A stretch of DNA of 64,000 nt from Cynocephalus volans (lineage: Eukaryota; Chordata; Mammalia; Dermoptera; Cynocephalidae). Under the pieces are notes generated by a model. It made no database searches and was not told where the DNA came from. It saw only the letters and a program-made list of their open reading frames with translations. The position numbers were made by a program, and so were the translations under genes. Positions 34,831 to 47,084 of the stretch are shown here, one piece after another (position 1 is the first letter of the stretch; each line of letters starts with the position of its first letter). The DNA is taken from positions 46,912,407 through 46,976,406 of the forward strand of contig NC_084463.1 in the NCBI RefSeq assembly GCF_027409185.1, in the 5' to 3' direction.

Positions 34831-35689
34831 GGGCTGGGGCAGTGCGTTCATCCCTGCAGCCTGTCCTGTGCCTCTGGTCGCCTCCTCCCTGTGCAGCTCA
34901 TTTACAGGTTTGCTGTTTCCTCCTGAGGGGGCTGGGCCTACCTGCTGGCAGGAGGCTGTGGGACTGGCCTGAGCCAGGAGCACATGATCTGGTTGAAGAG
35001 CTCCAGGGAGGGGCCTCCTTGAGACCTGGGGTTAGCCTGGGTTGAGTGAGCTGGGGATTGGCTGTGGTGGAAGCATGCAGAGGCCCCAGTCTTGTGTGAG
35101 GTATACTGTGCCTCAGGTATGCTCACATGTGCCTCAGGGTCCTTTCCTCTGCTGCTCCTGGGGCAGTTCCAGCTTGCAAGAGGCTCCTTGATGCCTCTCT
35201 GAACCCTGTGTGAACACTAGCTAATTAATCCCGGAGCTGCTTGCCTCCCTGCCATGTGGCTTGAGGAGTGAGTGTGCCACGTGGCACTGCAGTAATGCAC
35301 TGTAATGCACTGCTTGGCTGGGAAGGAGGGGTTGGGGAGCACTTGAGCCTGGGGGCTAGGCCAACGGATTGAGAGGAGAGGCTTTAGTTGCCATGGTGAC
35401 ACTCACTCAGAGGTGCGAGGCTCCATCCTCACTGGCAGTGGCCCTCTGGGGAAGGGTGACTGTGCCCACTGTGCAGAGAAGAGTGAGGCACTCTGGGTCA
35501 CATCACCTACCTGGAGGGGCAAAGACTTCCACTAACCTGCCACTCCACCATGGCCACAGCCACTCTATGTGGTTGTCGACATTTGGACCACAGTTGTCCT
35601 TTCTCCTGTTGATGTGCATCTGTGCTGTCTCAGGTTGGCTGATCACGACAAGGCTGCTCTGACCATGGGGTTTAGGGCTCTTGGAGACA
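34831..35689. other. GC-moderate spacer
   Basis: CT/GC-rich unique-looking sequence with no exon or repeat I can name. 'ctgcagtaatgcactgtaatgcactgcttgg' (35287) contains a small tandem duplication of taatgcactg. Confidence 0.4.
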
Positions 35690-36700
35690 TGTGTTTCCAG
35701 CTCTCTTGGTAAGTGCCTAGGGGTGGGATGGCTGGGTCAGGGTCAAGGTCAGTGCATCTTTATCAAAAACTGCCCAGCAGTTCTCTGGAGTAGTGGCTTC
35801 GTTGTACATTCCGCCGGCAGGGGACACAGTTCCTGGTGCTTCTTGTGAGATGACTGTGTGACACACTTTCTGGTAGCCTTGTTTCAATTTAGGATTCTTT
35901 TCTGAGCAGTTTACCACATAACTAAATATGTGCTTGTGGACACTATTTAAAGTTGCTACATACTATATAGATATGTAACATGATTTATTTTTTTCTTTTT
36001 ATTGACTAGGCCATTTCTAATATTTTGTTCTTTATTTTACAACACTTCTGGCTTCTGCTTCTTTCTCTTTGGACTCATTGAAGCAGAACTCTTGGAGTGG
36101 TGGGGGTTTCTCTGCCTGATCATTTTGCAGGTGGCTTGTGTTGCTTTGTGCCCCCACAAGCAGCATCTGAGGCTGGGGTCCCACTGCACCGCCCCCACCC
36201 TGTGTCCTCAGTTGTCCAGCTCCACTAATCTGACTGGCAGGTCCTGGCGTCATGTGCTCCTAACTGCGCCTGTGGTTTCTCCTGTTTGTTTCTCGCTTGC
36301 TGACGGGTCACGTGCCTTTCCTGCTCACATCCACACTTTACTTCAGATTATGTTTGAATGTTTTTAAAAATAAACTTGTAGGAGTGCCTTACATACTAAG
36401 GATAGCAGCCTTTGTCATATGTGTTCCAAATATATTTTCAGTTTATCTTTTTTGCCTGTGTTGCATTTTGATTTACAGAAGCTTTTAAAAATTATGCTGC
36501 CAAATCTGTTTTTCTGTGTGTTTGACATTGCTTTTGTGTTTGGTAGATGTTTTCTTTTGGGTTGTTTTGATGTTTTATTTTGAATTTATTTTTAAACTAC
36601 TTAACTCTTTAATCCATCTGGAATCTATTTTGGTGTAAACTGTGAGCTGAGGTACTGTCTTACATTGTTTTCTAAATCATTCATTGGTTTCTGGGCACAT
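35690..36700 (-). mobile_element. L1 LINE fragments, antisense
   Basis: Antisense L1 anchors include 'taggggtgggatggctgggt' (35719), 'gatgttttattttgaattt' (36571) and 'tttaatccatctggaatctatttt' (36609, split). A GC-rich patch (36060-36330) interrupts and is unexplained. The element is old and discontinuous. Confidence 0.6.
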
Positions 36701-36929
36701 TGGATGATGGACGTGTGCTGAGGAGATGAGTGAAGGTGCTCTCGGAGCAGCACCTCTGAGGATGCCGCCACTTCCCGTGGTTGACAAGGGGCAGTGAGGG
36801 TGTGGGGAAACTCCATCCTGTATAGCAGAGGGACAGGGTAAGGGGCAGGGCCAGGCATGTCTGGGTGGCAGCCTTGTCAGCTTCCCATGTGACCTCAGGC
36901 CTGCTTCTCTCCATCGTGGAGCTCTGGTC

Positions 36930-37165
36930 CTAGTTTGGCTCTCACTGCTTGGCCAGATCCAAGAGGCTGGCAGTCCAAGATCAGGGCGCCAGCAGAGTCG
37001 GTTCTGGTGAGGGCCCTCTGTGGGGCCTCATTCACAAGGGCACTAATCCCACTGTGAGGGCTCTGCCCTCATGACCCAGTCACTTCCCAAACACCCCCTC
37101 CTTGGGGCTTAGAGTTTCAACATGTGAATTTTGGGAGGATGCAGACATTCAGAGAATGGCAGAGC
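36930..37165 (-). mobile_element. ERVL-MaLR LTR fragment, antisense
   Basis: Hallmarks are 'aggctggcagtccaagatca' (36964), 'cactaatcccactgtgaggg' (37041), 'ctctgccctcatgaccc' (37060) and 'tttcaacatgtgaattttgg' (37112). They belong to the MST/MLT1 group. The left part of the LTR is missing. Confidence 0.75.
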
Positions 37166-37239
37166 CCATTGGGTGCCAGTGTCACCCTTGCAGTTCTCAG
37201 GGTTCTCTTTGAAGGAAACAGGAAAACAAGACATGCTGT

Positions 37240-37440
37240 GCCCACTGTGTGAGGCACCTCCTGGTCCTTCCCACCTACTCCTCCAATAGCCCTGCCAGGC
37301 ATACATTGCTCCCCCACTTTTGAGTGTATGGACAGACTTGGGGACACAAGAGATGAGAGACTTTCTCAAGGAAGGTCACACACTGATCAAGGCAGAATGG
37401 AGATTCAGACCTGGATCCCCTCCGTGGTCCCCAGTCTCCC
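37240..37440 (+). repeat. MIR SINE fragment
   Basis: 'ctcaaggaaggtcacacac' (37364) followed by 'gattcagacctggat' (37400) is the conserved MIR core and right-hand region in sense orientation. Edges are approximate. Confidence 0.6.
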
Positions 37441-38378
37441 CTGACTCTTCTGGGATGGTGTCTCCACATGTTTCTAACAGCCTCCCGTGCAGCCTCCTGC
37501 CCAGGGGCCTCCGTAGCACTCATGGGCCTGGTGGGGCAGCCTGGAGCCAGAAGGCCTGGCCTCCCCCATTCTTGCACACTCCTGGTTTTGTGTTCTCCAG
37601 GCCCAGTTCATTCCTTTCCGCTCTCCTCCTATCCTCCATGCATCCACAGGTCTTTATTATTTAAAGCCTGGGCCTGGCTGTATGCTGGGGGCTGAGTAGG
37701 AATGAGGGGTACCTAGGAGAGGAAGCAGCCTCCTGCTTCTAGGACGCTGTGTCTCTTGGGCCTCAGCTGCCAGACTGGCTGTCTCTGTGCAATGAGGTTG
37801 GGCAGGATTCGTGGGCACAATTGAGTAACTTGATTTGCTGATTTAAGGGTCAGAGCTGAGAGAGACCGTGCCACATGTGCAGTGCTGAATTGGATTGTGG
37901 ACTTCACCAGAAGCTGCACCAAAGGCTGCCTAGTGGGCTGAGCACTTGGGCCAAGCCTGCCCAGTGGATCCTTGCTGAGTCTCAAGGAAGCTGGCTTTCA
38001 GTCCCAGGGCCCATCCTGCCAGGGCACACCCTCCCCTCTGCCAGCCCTGCTTCCTCTTCCCTGGAGAGACTTAGGGACATGCCTGTGGTCTCCCTGACCA
38101 CCATGTGCTGTGGGGGTCCTCATCTGCCACCTGCCCTGCTCCACAGGCACTTTTCAGCTGCTGTATGGGCCCCAGAGTAGGCCAAGCCCTGGGTGCACAT
38201 CCCTGTCCTCCCGGGCAAAGCTTAATTCTTCTTTTCTGCCTGTGTGGCCTTCTCTGCTGCCTGCAGCCAGTGTTCCATCTTGTGTCTCCTTGGATGGTCT
38301 GTCTTTAGGTTTCAGGCCACTCAGTTTCCCTGAGACCTCAGTGCTCTGATAAGTCCAAGAAATTGATGATTTTATAGT
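37441..38378. other. GC-moderate spacer
   Basis: CT-rich unique-looking sequence. Several short open frames occur but no domain, splice-consistent exon or RNA gene was recognised. Confidence 0.4.
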
Positions 38379-38394
38379 TTGTAGCTTTTTTCTT

Positions 38395-38442
38395 TTGTGG
38401 TTTTTTTTTTTTTTTTCCTATTTTTTGGTGGCTGGCCTGTAC
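38395..38442 (-). mobile_element. 5'-truncated SINE tail with target-site duplication
   Basis: A T run followed by 'ttttttggtggctggcc' is the reverse complement of the 3' end of the CYN-I-type SINE at 10398 (there ...ccagccagctgccaaaaaat). It is flanked by an imperfect 15-16 bp direct repeat, ttgtagcttttt(t)ctt, at 38379-38394 and 38443-38457. Only about 20 bases of SINE body were copied. Confidence 0.7.
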
Positions 38443-38499
38443 TTGTAGCTTTTTCTTATAGGTACATTAGGACCACACTCTTTCTAGCTTCCCACATCG

Positions 38500-40400
38500 T
38501 AGGCAGAAGAGGACTCTCTTGGTGTCACTTTAAATTGCATTTCTGTAATTATGAGTGAGCTCGAACGTCTTTTCATATGTTTAAGCACCAGTTTTATATT
38601 GTGTGTGAGAGCAAATTTTCTGGGTTTTTTTTTTTTTCTATTTACCTGCAGTTTTACTGAGCTCTCTGTATATTAGGGATTGGTATGAGTCAAATGTGTT
38701 CCCCAAATTTCAGATATTGGAAACTTGTTCCCTGCTGTGACAGTGCTAAGAAGGTAGGAGATTTGATTATGGTATTTGAAAGGTGAGGCCATTGACCAGT
38801 GTTTGAATTGTGCGGCCCTTGGGAATGGATTAACCCATTCGTGGTGTGGCAGGTTGATGGCAATGAGTTAGCATTGGTGTGGACTGGAGGCTTTATAAGG
38901 GGAACACATAGGACAGCTCTTGATCTTGCCCTTCTTGCTGTGTGATACCGTTTGCCACAGGACCCTGTAGAGACTTCCCACCCAGAAGAAGGCCCTCACC
39001 ACCCGCGCCCCCTGGACCATGGACTACCTAGCCTCCAAAACTGTGAAAAATAAATTTTGTTCCTTCACAGACTACCCAGTCTCAGGTACTCTGTTTTAAG
39101 CAACAGAAAAAGGACTAATACAGGGATCTTATTAGCCTTTTATCTGTGACACATGTTGCAAATATTTTCTCTCAGCTGATCAGTTGTCCTTTTACTTTGC
39201 TTGTGGTGTTTTTGGTCATGCAAATTTTGGTTTGTTTTTTAAGTGTCTTCACATGTGTCTGTCTTTCCTTTCATAGCATCTTGATTTTGAGCCCTACCTA
39301 GGATCCTTTTCCCTACACACAGGTTAAAAAGGAATTCACTTAAAAAAATTATTTTGCACATACCTTTATTATTTTATCTTTTACATTAATAGCTATGATC
39401 CATTTGGAGTATATTCCTTTTATTATGTGGGGCATGTACCATTTTTTCCCCCAAATGGCTAACCAGATGTCCCAGCACCATTTAGTAAGATGTACTTCTT
39501 TGATTTATAATGCTGCATTCATCATAAGCTAAATTTCTGCATGTACATGGGTTTATTTTTAGGCTTTCTTTCTTATTCCATTGGGTTATTTATGTTTTCA
39601 ATCAAAGTATCTTATAGAGACTTTCTAGCATTTTTCATAATAGCTCTGTTGTGATATAATTCACATACCCTAAAGTTCACTTATTTGAAGTATACAATTC
39701 AGTGGTTTTCAGTCTATTCAGAGTTGTACATCCATCACCACTGGCAAATTCCAGAACATTTTCATCAACCTAAAAGGAAACCCCATATGCATCAGCAGAC
39801 ACTTCCTATTCCCCTCCCCCGACTCCCTGGCCACCACCTGTCCTTCTGTTTCTGTGGTTTTGTATATTCTGGACAATTCATATCAGTGGAATCACATACA
39901 TTGTGTGTGGTCTTTCAAGTCTGGCTTCTTTAACTAACAATGTCAGGATTCACCCATATTTTCCCATGTATCAGTACTTTCTTCACCAGGATTTTTTAAA
40001 GTCCACTAGTACTAGTGCTTTTTATTTGTTTATTTGTTGAGTGTTTTCCCAGATATACTCTTCTGTTTGTTTTCCCATATGAACTTCCCCATCAACTTGT
40101 CTAGCTCCATAAAAATACTTGTTGGTATTTTATTGAGATGGGAGAACTGACATCTTTGTAATATAGAGTTGTCCTATCCAAGAACAGCAGATGTCTACTT
40201 GAAAAGTTTTTCTTTTGTTAACTGTAACACACTTTCTGGAATGTTTCAAAGTTCCCACTTAGAGATTTTCCCATTTCGTGTTAAATGTATTCCTATGTGT
40301 ACTGTCTTCCTTGTTGCTAATGTAAATGGTGTTTTCTCTTCCATTATATCTTCTGTTTATTTGTGTATACGAAGGCTATTAATTTCTGTGTGTATGCCTG
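38500..40400 (-). mobile_element. L1 LINE pieces, antisense, split by a MaLR LTR
   Basis: Antisense L1 anchors: 'gctctctgtatattaggga' (38661), 'ttgcaaatattttctctca' (39155), 'ccagcaccatttagtaaga' (39472), 'ttcacataccctaaagttca' (39660), and 'ggcttctttaactaacaatg' (39922). The last two belong to an L1 3' end, so at least two L1 copies are joined here. No open frame survives. Confidence 0.7.
38681..39122 (+). mobile_element. ERVL-MaLR solitary LTR (MST-like) with 5-bp target duplication
   Basis: The element runs TGGTATGAG...GGACTAATACA (442 bp, TG/CA ends). It shows MST-type blocks: 'gtgttccccaaatttcaga' (38695), 'gggaatggattaacccattc' (38820), 'ggctttataaggggaacac' (38889, TATAAG promoter box) and 'ctccaaaactgtgaaaaataaa' split near 39034-39055. 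GGGAT occurs immediately before (38676-38680) and after (39123-39127), the expected 5-bp duplication of this class. Confidence 0.9.
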
Positions 40401-40404
40401 AGTT

Positions 40405-40545
40405 GGAAACCCTTCTTTACCAGTTACCAGCTGTGTGATCTTGGGCAGGTTACGTCACCTCTTGTGCCTCAGATTCCTCATCTGCAAAGTAAGATAATAG
40501 TGGCCCCACCTTACAGGGCAGTTGTGAGGATGAGCCTTGAGCTTA
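40405..40545 (-). repeat. MIR SINE, antisense
   Basis: 'gctgtgtgatcttgggcagg' (40430) then 'gcctcagattcctcatctgc' (40465) and 'gggcagttgtgaggatga' (40517) form the reverse-complement MIR core in the correct order. Confidence 0.85.
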
Positions 40546-40984
40546 TTAGTAAAGAACTTAAGTTTATTTACTGATAAGTAAAAACACTTACTAATCACTA
40601 AGTGTTATGGAAGTGTCAGGTCTTATCCTGTTACTTTCTAAAGTTTTCTTCTCTGGTTTCTGTTTCCTCCAGTTGTGTTTTCCTCATGTGTCTTGGGCCT
40701 TCTTTCCTGTCAGATTTCCCTGATGAGGTTCTGGCATGTATGGTGAGCCAACACTCCTGGACCTCCCTCTCATATGTCCCCTGACCCTCAGTAGGGGCCA
40801 CTGTGCTCCCTGAGCACCACCCATGTTTCAGGGCCCACTGTCCTGCAAGCCAGCAGACATCCTGGGTCTTCTTTCTTCCACTGAGACCTAGTTTCCTCCC
40901 CCACAACCTCCCACCCCCAAAGCATCAGGAAACTGGAGGGAGGCCCAGTGGTGACTTTGGGCAGGTGCCCAGGATGTGAGGTCT
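40546..40984. other. Spacer
   Basis: C/T-rich sequence with short open frames on both strands and no recognised domain or repeat. Confidence 0.4.
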
Positions 40985-41425
40985 GAGGGACCCATGGAAA
41001 ATGTGGTCTGAGGACCCCTGGGGGGTCCCTGAGTTCCTTTCAGGGGTCCGCAAGGTCTTCCTTCTGCCAACTACATGCCTGTGTGGGCCGGATTTCTTCA
41101 TATGCCCAGAACAGTGTGCTGCAGCAGCTCCCACCAGAGCAGGAGGAGAAGCAGCCATCCCTAGAGTCTGCCTGGAGACCAACATGAGTGTGAGGCAGTG
41201 CCACTGTCCACGCTGAGCTGTGTTTTTTAGAAAACAGTTACTTTAAATAAAAATGTTATTTATGTCAACAGTAATGGATTTATTCATATTTCAAAATGTG
41301 TTAATAAATATTTTTTACAAAGCCTCTGTTTTAGTTGTGAGGGGAGTACTTATTGGTAGATGTCATCCACATAAACCAAAGCTCATCTGGGCCAGTCCTG
41401 ATCTGTGATCATTCATTAATCCAAA
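40985..41425 (+). mobile_element. hAT-Charlie-type DNA transposon remnant
   Basis: It opens with 'ggggtccctgagttcctttc' and 'aggggtccgcaaggtc' (41020-41056). It later has 'aaaatgttatttatgtcaac' (41251), 'taatggatttattcatattt' (41272) and 'catccacataaaccaaagct' (41368), in the order of a known hAT-Charlie repeat. The terminal inverted repeats are lost. Confidence 0.65.
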
Positions 41426-43929
41426 ATTAAATTGTCTGATTTCTGCCAATTTATATATTTGTAGATGCATCTTCAGTGGGGGTGTTTGTTGCCTCTTTTT
41501 GAGGCATAAAGGACTATTCTCCTTTAGAGAGCCTTGGTTCCCCCCACCCCCCTTTCCAGCTAATGTGCATTGGGTTCTGGTGAGGAGAATCTAGGATCAA
41601 CTCACACTAGTTCTCTCCTTAATTCACTCCATTTTCCTTCTCTTTCAGTTCTGCTGCTACGGATTCATATGCATTTCAACAGCAACAAAATACGAATAAA
41701 TCTTGGGTGAGTTGTTTATTGATTCTTTGTTCTGTTTTATATTGTATCTTATGAGCTTCATGTGGTCGATGAATTAAAATAGAAAAGTATAAGTAAAACT
41801 TATACTTTGAAGGAAATGTAGGTATGTAAGATAAAGTGGGCATGTAGCTTCAGCAGTTTAAGAACTGAGTTGTCCAAGTTGAATGCAAATTTGTCTCTGG
41901 TCTTTCTGATGTTGTGACAAAATGGCAGTTTGATTTGTTTTGTGATTGGAATGGAATCTGAGAGGACAGTATGCTAAATTTTTTATGGGAGATCAAGACT
42001 TGCTGATACCAAAGTCCATCTTCATTGATCACATAGATGATGTAGTAGAAAGGGTTTCTTTTGTTTGTTTGTTTGTTTTTTAACACCAATTTGTAAACAA
42101 ACAGTTATATGCAGTGCAGTTACCTAGGGCTAAAGCACAACTCCGTTAATAAGGTTTTTCTGGAATTTATAAAACAGTGTAAAATAGTGTGGTCCCAGAC
42201 AGCTTTTAGAAGGCTTTACTTGATTCATGGATTAAACCTGGACCATGTGGAGGCTTGAGTTGATTCTCTTCAGTAACTCTTCATACATTTCGCTCAGTTG
42301 ATTCATACATGCAGGTGTGCAGCACAGAACATGATCTTCTCCTGGAATTTGTTACTTTCTATCATGCTTTCTTTTTTTCCTCTGAATTCTTCTGCTTTCT
42401 CTTTGTAACATAGTTCATCCCAGCATTCCATCCTAGACACTGTTCTTCTCACTCTGCAATTTGTCTTGTCTGATTTGATCTTCCATAGTCTGCACTCCTA
42501 TTTCTCTCTAGTTTGTACCTTTTTTCCAGCCTTTTGACTATGGGTTGAAGTCCCTGTTGAATGCATATTTGTAGCTGTCAGAAATGTACATTAAGCCCTA
42601 AAATTCAAAACCAGTTTGCCTCAGTTTTTGACCACGTGCAAAATATACTTTGCCCCTTTCAAGAGCCGCAGAAATATTTTGCTAACATGGAACTGGCCAA
42701 AAGTTCAATTAAATCAGTTCCAGTGGCCTATCACCTGCCCCTCCCCATATGACCAGCACACAGTGAGGATGCTGGTATGAACATATGGGCAATTTCCTGC
42801 AGACAGGGCTGGTGGGAAGGGGAGGCACCTGCAGGCACTGGTCTCAGCAGTTAGTTATTTGTGTTGGGCATCTGCTCCCGTTCTTTGATTAGGGCCCAGT
42901 CCTGGTACCCGGGAGACAGCCTCATGCCTCTTCACTCTGCCCTCTGGGCTCTCTCCATTCTCTCTCAGTATTCTTTTTCCTTAAATGCCTGAGATTGCAG
43001 TTGACCAACTTGTTTTTGTCTATTTCTTGCTTACAGTAAGTTGGGGATCCAGTGGCCTCTTTTTTTATTTTCATCCAACTCTGGCCTTTTGATGCCAGAA
43101 ATGGTTCAGTGTAATCACTGCTTTAAAAAGTGTGTGCTTCCTGTGTTCTAAAATCCATTAGACCAAACCTACCCCGACACACTCTGAGGCAGGCCCTGTG
43201 TCACTGGCCTCCTCATCTTTTCAAGCCTGCTGTGCCCTTAGACTCCCTGTTGTTTACCAGGCACTTTTTGTGTGCCACACTCTAAGGTCCTTGGAATGCT
43301 GAAAATGTTTTTTATCTTTTATATATTTCACAAAAAACCTTGGTTCAATTCTTGCCACAAAGCCATTTCCTACTTTGAATATATTTTGCGGGGAAAAAGT
43401 TGGGTTGAAAAATAGTTGTATTTCAGACCCAGCAAGAGTTGGCGTCTTTCTGTTTTCTTTAAGTTCTGTTTGAAAGTTGAGCATCTTTAGCTCATCTCTC
43501 TTCTCTCATTTTCTCTATGGCAGACATATGAGGCCAGGCAGCACTTTCCCCTTTCTTTCCAGAAATGTCCTTTGGCAGACCCCTGGGATGGTGAAATGCC
43601 CTTTCAGTTTTCCATGTTATGGGAGGCCTGGATTTCTGTGGTAAGACTCTGTTATTTAAAACATCCAACCTGATATCAAGGCCAAAAGAGGACCGTGACA
43701 TCATTCCCAAACCAATGGATACTGAGTCCAAAACTGAAACCCTAACCTGTGCCTAAACATTTAGGCACCTTCCCACTCATACCCTAACTGCTCCCAATCT
43801 AGACAGTGTTGTAATCAAAAACAGCGAATATAAGCACCCTGTGATATTGAGCAACAGAGCAGCTTCTCTGGGAGAAAGATGTGCATGCTAATGTTCTCTG
43901 TATTGTTCCAGTTTGGGCATATGTAATAT
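41426..43929. other. Intergenic stretch with no recognised gene
   Basis: Mixed AT/CT-rich sequence. A (TTTG)n tract lies at 42058-42080. 42720-43000 and 43500-43900 are slightly GC-richer. No exon, RNA gene or named repeat recognised. Confidence 0.4.
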
Positions 43930-45165
43930 AGAGAAAAATCTATATTAAATCAGTCTGCAGAAGAATTTTTTGGACAAGACCCTAAAAGCATCAGTGACAA
44001 AAGAAAAAATAAACAAATGTGATTACATCAAACTAAAAAGTTTCTGTGCAGCCAGGGTGACAACAGACAAATTTAAGAGACAACTTAGAGAACTGGAGAA
44101 AATATTTTTAAATTATACATCTGACAAAGTGTTTATATCCAGAATTTATAGGAAATTCAACTTAATAACAAAATAATAATAATAATTATCTAATTTTAAA
44201 AATGGACAAAGGACCCGAGCAGACATTTCTCAAAAGAAGACATGCAAATGACCAAGAGGCACATGAAAAAATGCTCAACATCACTAATAATCAGGAAAAT
44301 TCAAATCAAAACCACAGTGAGATATCACCTCATCCCAGTTAGAATGACTAATATCAAAAAGACAAAAAAAAAATGCTGGTGATGATGTGGATAAAGGAAA
44401 CTCTTATGCTATACATTGGTGGGAATGTAAATTAGTACAGCCATTTTATAAATATAATAAATTAAATATAGATCTACCATAAATTCCAGCAATCCCACTA
44501 ATGGATGTATATTCAAAGGAAATGAACTCAGTGTTTTGAAGAGATATTTGTACTCCCATGTTGACTGCAGCACTGTTCATAGTAGCCAAAATATGAAATC
44601 AACCTAAATGCACATCAACAGATAAATGGATAAAGAAAGTGTGGTATATATACACAATAAAATAATTTTTAGACATGAAAAGTAAAATCCTGTTATTTGT
44701 GACAACATAGATGAGCTTGGGGTGAATTATGTTAAGTGAAATAAGCCAGACACAGAAAAAAAAAATCTTCATAATCTCACCTATATGTGAAATCTAAAAG
44801 AAAAAATATTTTATAGAAGTTGAGAGTAGAATAGTGGTTACCAGAATCTGGGGAGAATAAAGAAAAGGGGGAGGGATGTTGAGAGTTTGGTCAGCAGGTG
44901 CAATGTTGCAGTTATACAGGAGGAATAGAATTGTTACTCTGTTGCACAGTGGGTGACTATAGCTAACAATAATGCAGCATTGCATATTTCAAATATCAAG
45001 AAGAGGATTTTGACTATTCTCTCAAAAAAGATAAATGTTTAAGGTGACGGATATAATAATTACCGAAATTTGGTCATTACACAATGTGTTCATGTATCAA
45101 AATAGCACATTATACCCCATAAATATCTACAATTATTGTGTCAGTAAAAGTAAGGAAACCATTGG
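43930..45165 (+). mobile_element. L1 LINE 3' end, 5'-truncated
   Basis: Sense L1 from late ORF2 through 3' UTR: 'gattacatcaaactaaaaag' (44021) and 'tttctgtgcagccagggtga' (44041) encode the familiar CDYIKLKSFC block. 'aaaatgctcaacatcac' (44268) and 'gatatcacctcatcccagtt' (44321) follow, then the 3' UTR to about 45165. A 68-codon frame survives at the start; the rest is interrupted. Confidence 0.88.
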
Positions 45166-47084
45166 CAATATAAAGTCCTGATCAAGTGGTTATTTCATGT
45201 CAAGCAGGTGAAGTGTGTCTTTTAGGTTTCTGGTGAGTCTGTGACTAGATATGGAAACATCAAGAAATTTATGTATTGCTCTCTGGTTTTTCTTATTTTA
45301 GGCATAAAAATAACACAACTTAGTTATAAAAATAAAGGCCATCTAGAAGATCCATAATGTGCTTATATCATATTTTTTTAGATAATAATGTAAATAATTT
45401 AAGAATATTTTTAGGAAACCTGGGCTTACTGAGACTATTTTTTGTAAACGCTTAAGAGTGTTGATAACCCTGCTATACTTTGTTTCTATAGAAACAAGAG
45501 TGCCATCTGTCCTTCCAAGGACTTGGAGATTTTCATTAAAAATCTGATTAATCCACCAATCTTCGTTTGTTATGCTAACAAATTTGTTGTAATGACCAGT
45601 TATATACTTTAATTAAAAGTTTTTTTTCTTTCGGAATATGTTTAACATTTAATAGATTACATAAAATAATGCCCCTGCTGTCTGATAGTTAGCAATCCTG
45701 TTATAGTAACAAAATTAGAAAGAGAAAAGAATCGTTTTTAAAATTAGTGGAATCCGATCAAAGATAACACTAAGTAAATTAAAATTCAAGCACGGTTTTT
45801 AAAATGAAAATTGACAAACTAATGGTAAAATTTGTATGACATGCAAAAGGCCAAGAAAAGCCAAGACATTTTTAAAGAAGAACTAAATAAGAGAAACTGC
45901 TCTCTATATACAAAAACTCAACATAAATCTACATGAATTAAGGCAGTAATATTGTAACAAGTATAAAAAATAGACCCATGAAAAAGAGCAGAACCCCTAA
46001 CAGACCCATACATGTGGATACATAAGCTATTACAAAGAAATACTATAGATTACTAATAGAAATACATTTAAAAGTTAATAGTGCTAGATCATTTGGATAA
46101 ATGCATGTAAAAAAATGTTAAAATATATTTTATACTACCCACAAAAATCCGTTCCAGAAAGAATGTGGCTTTAAATACAAATGTTGAAAAATAAACTTTG
46201 AAAAGATAGATTATTTTCATCACTCTGCGTGGAGATAGAAATTTTAAGCCGACCACATAAGCAATAGCTGTAAAAAGAGAGATTGATAAATTGGACTGCA
46301 TTCAAGTTAAATATTTCTTGGTGCTTTCCGTTTCTTGGACTTCCTGTGTTCAGTAAAGCTAATCTGCAGGAATAAAGGAGGTTGCCTCCCAACTTCACAG
46401 TGACTAGAAAGTGCAGGTGTGAGTGTAGGAGGACAGCCAGCAGCACTCCTGGGGGGTGGGCAGTGCAGACCTGTCTATTCTGGTTCCAGGATGGCCTCCA
46501 CCTCTGATGAGAAAGTGAGTCCTCCCTGATTCAGTGATTCAGATATGACTTTGTAGGATGGTCCTGACACACCAGATTGAGGACTGTTTAATAGTGTATC
46601 AAAAATGGCACATTAGCGGTACACCAGCCTGTACCTGAGTCTGAAAGCCGGTGCCCTGGGGAAGAGGAACAGTATTAATAAATGAATGTCACCACTTTAA
46701 AATCAGTTGGTATTGGTTAGAAAAGGGGACCACAGATGTGGCAGTTATAATTAGTGTTAAGGTTCACCTTAGTGTGCGTTATAACAAAGTGGTGGTTGGT
46801 GGGTGTCACAGAAACAGAATATCTGTCAGTTGCTAAACAGCATTTTCTCTACTCCTGATTTTGTGAAATAAAACAATCCCATGAGTAGAATCAGCACAGG
46901 AGACTGAAATGTAGGTGGCAGCACACACCACCACAGGAGCCTGGACAGCCACATCTCTGTGAGATATCTTGAGAAGGTCAGTGTATTTTCCAACCCTCTG
47001 TGCTGCTGGAAATGGAGGTGATTTTTCTGCCTTCCATAAATGTACCTGCCCAACCAGGTAGGGAGCATAGAGAAAAATGCAGCC
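45166..47084. other. AT-rich spacer
   Basis: No gene recognised. 46380-47084 is of higher GC and borders duplicated block B'. It may be an extension of the same duplicated region, but I could not align it to 13350-14150. Confidence 0.4.
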
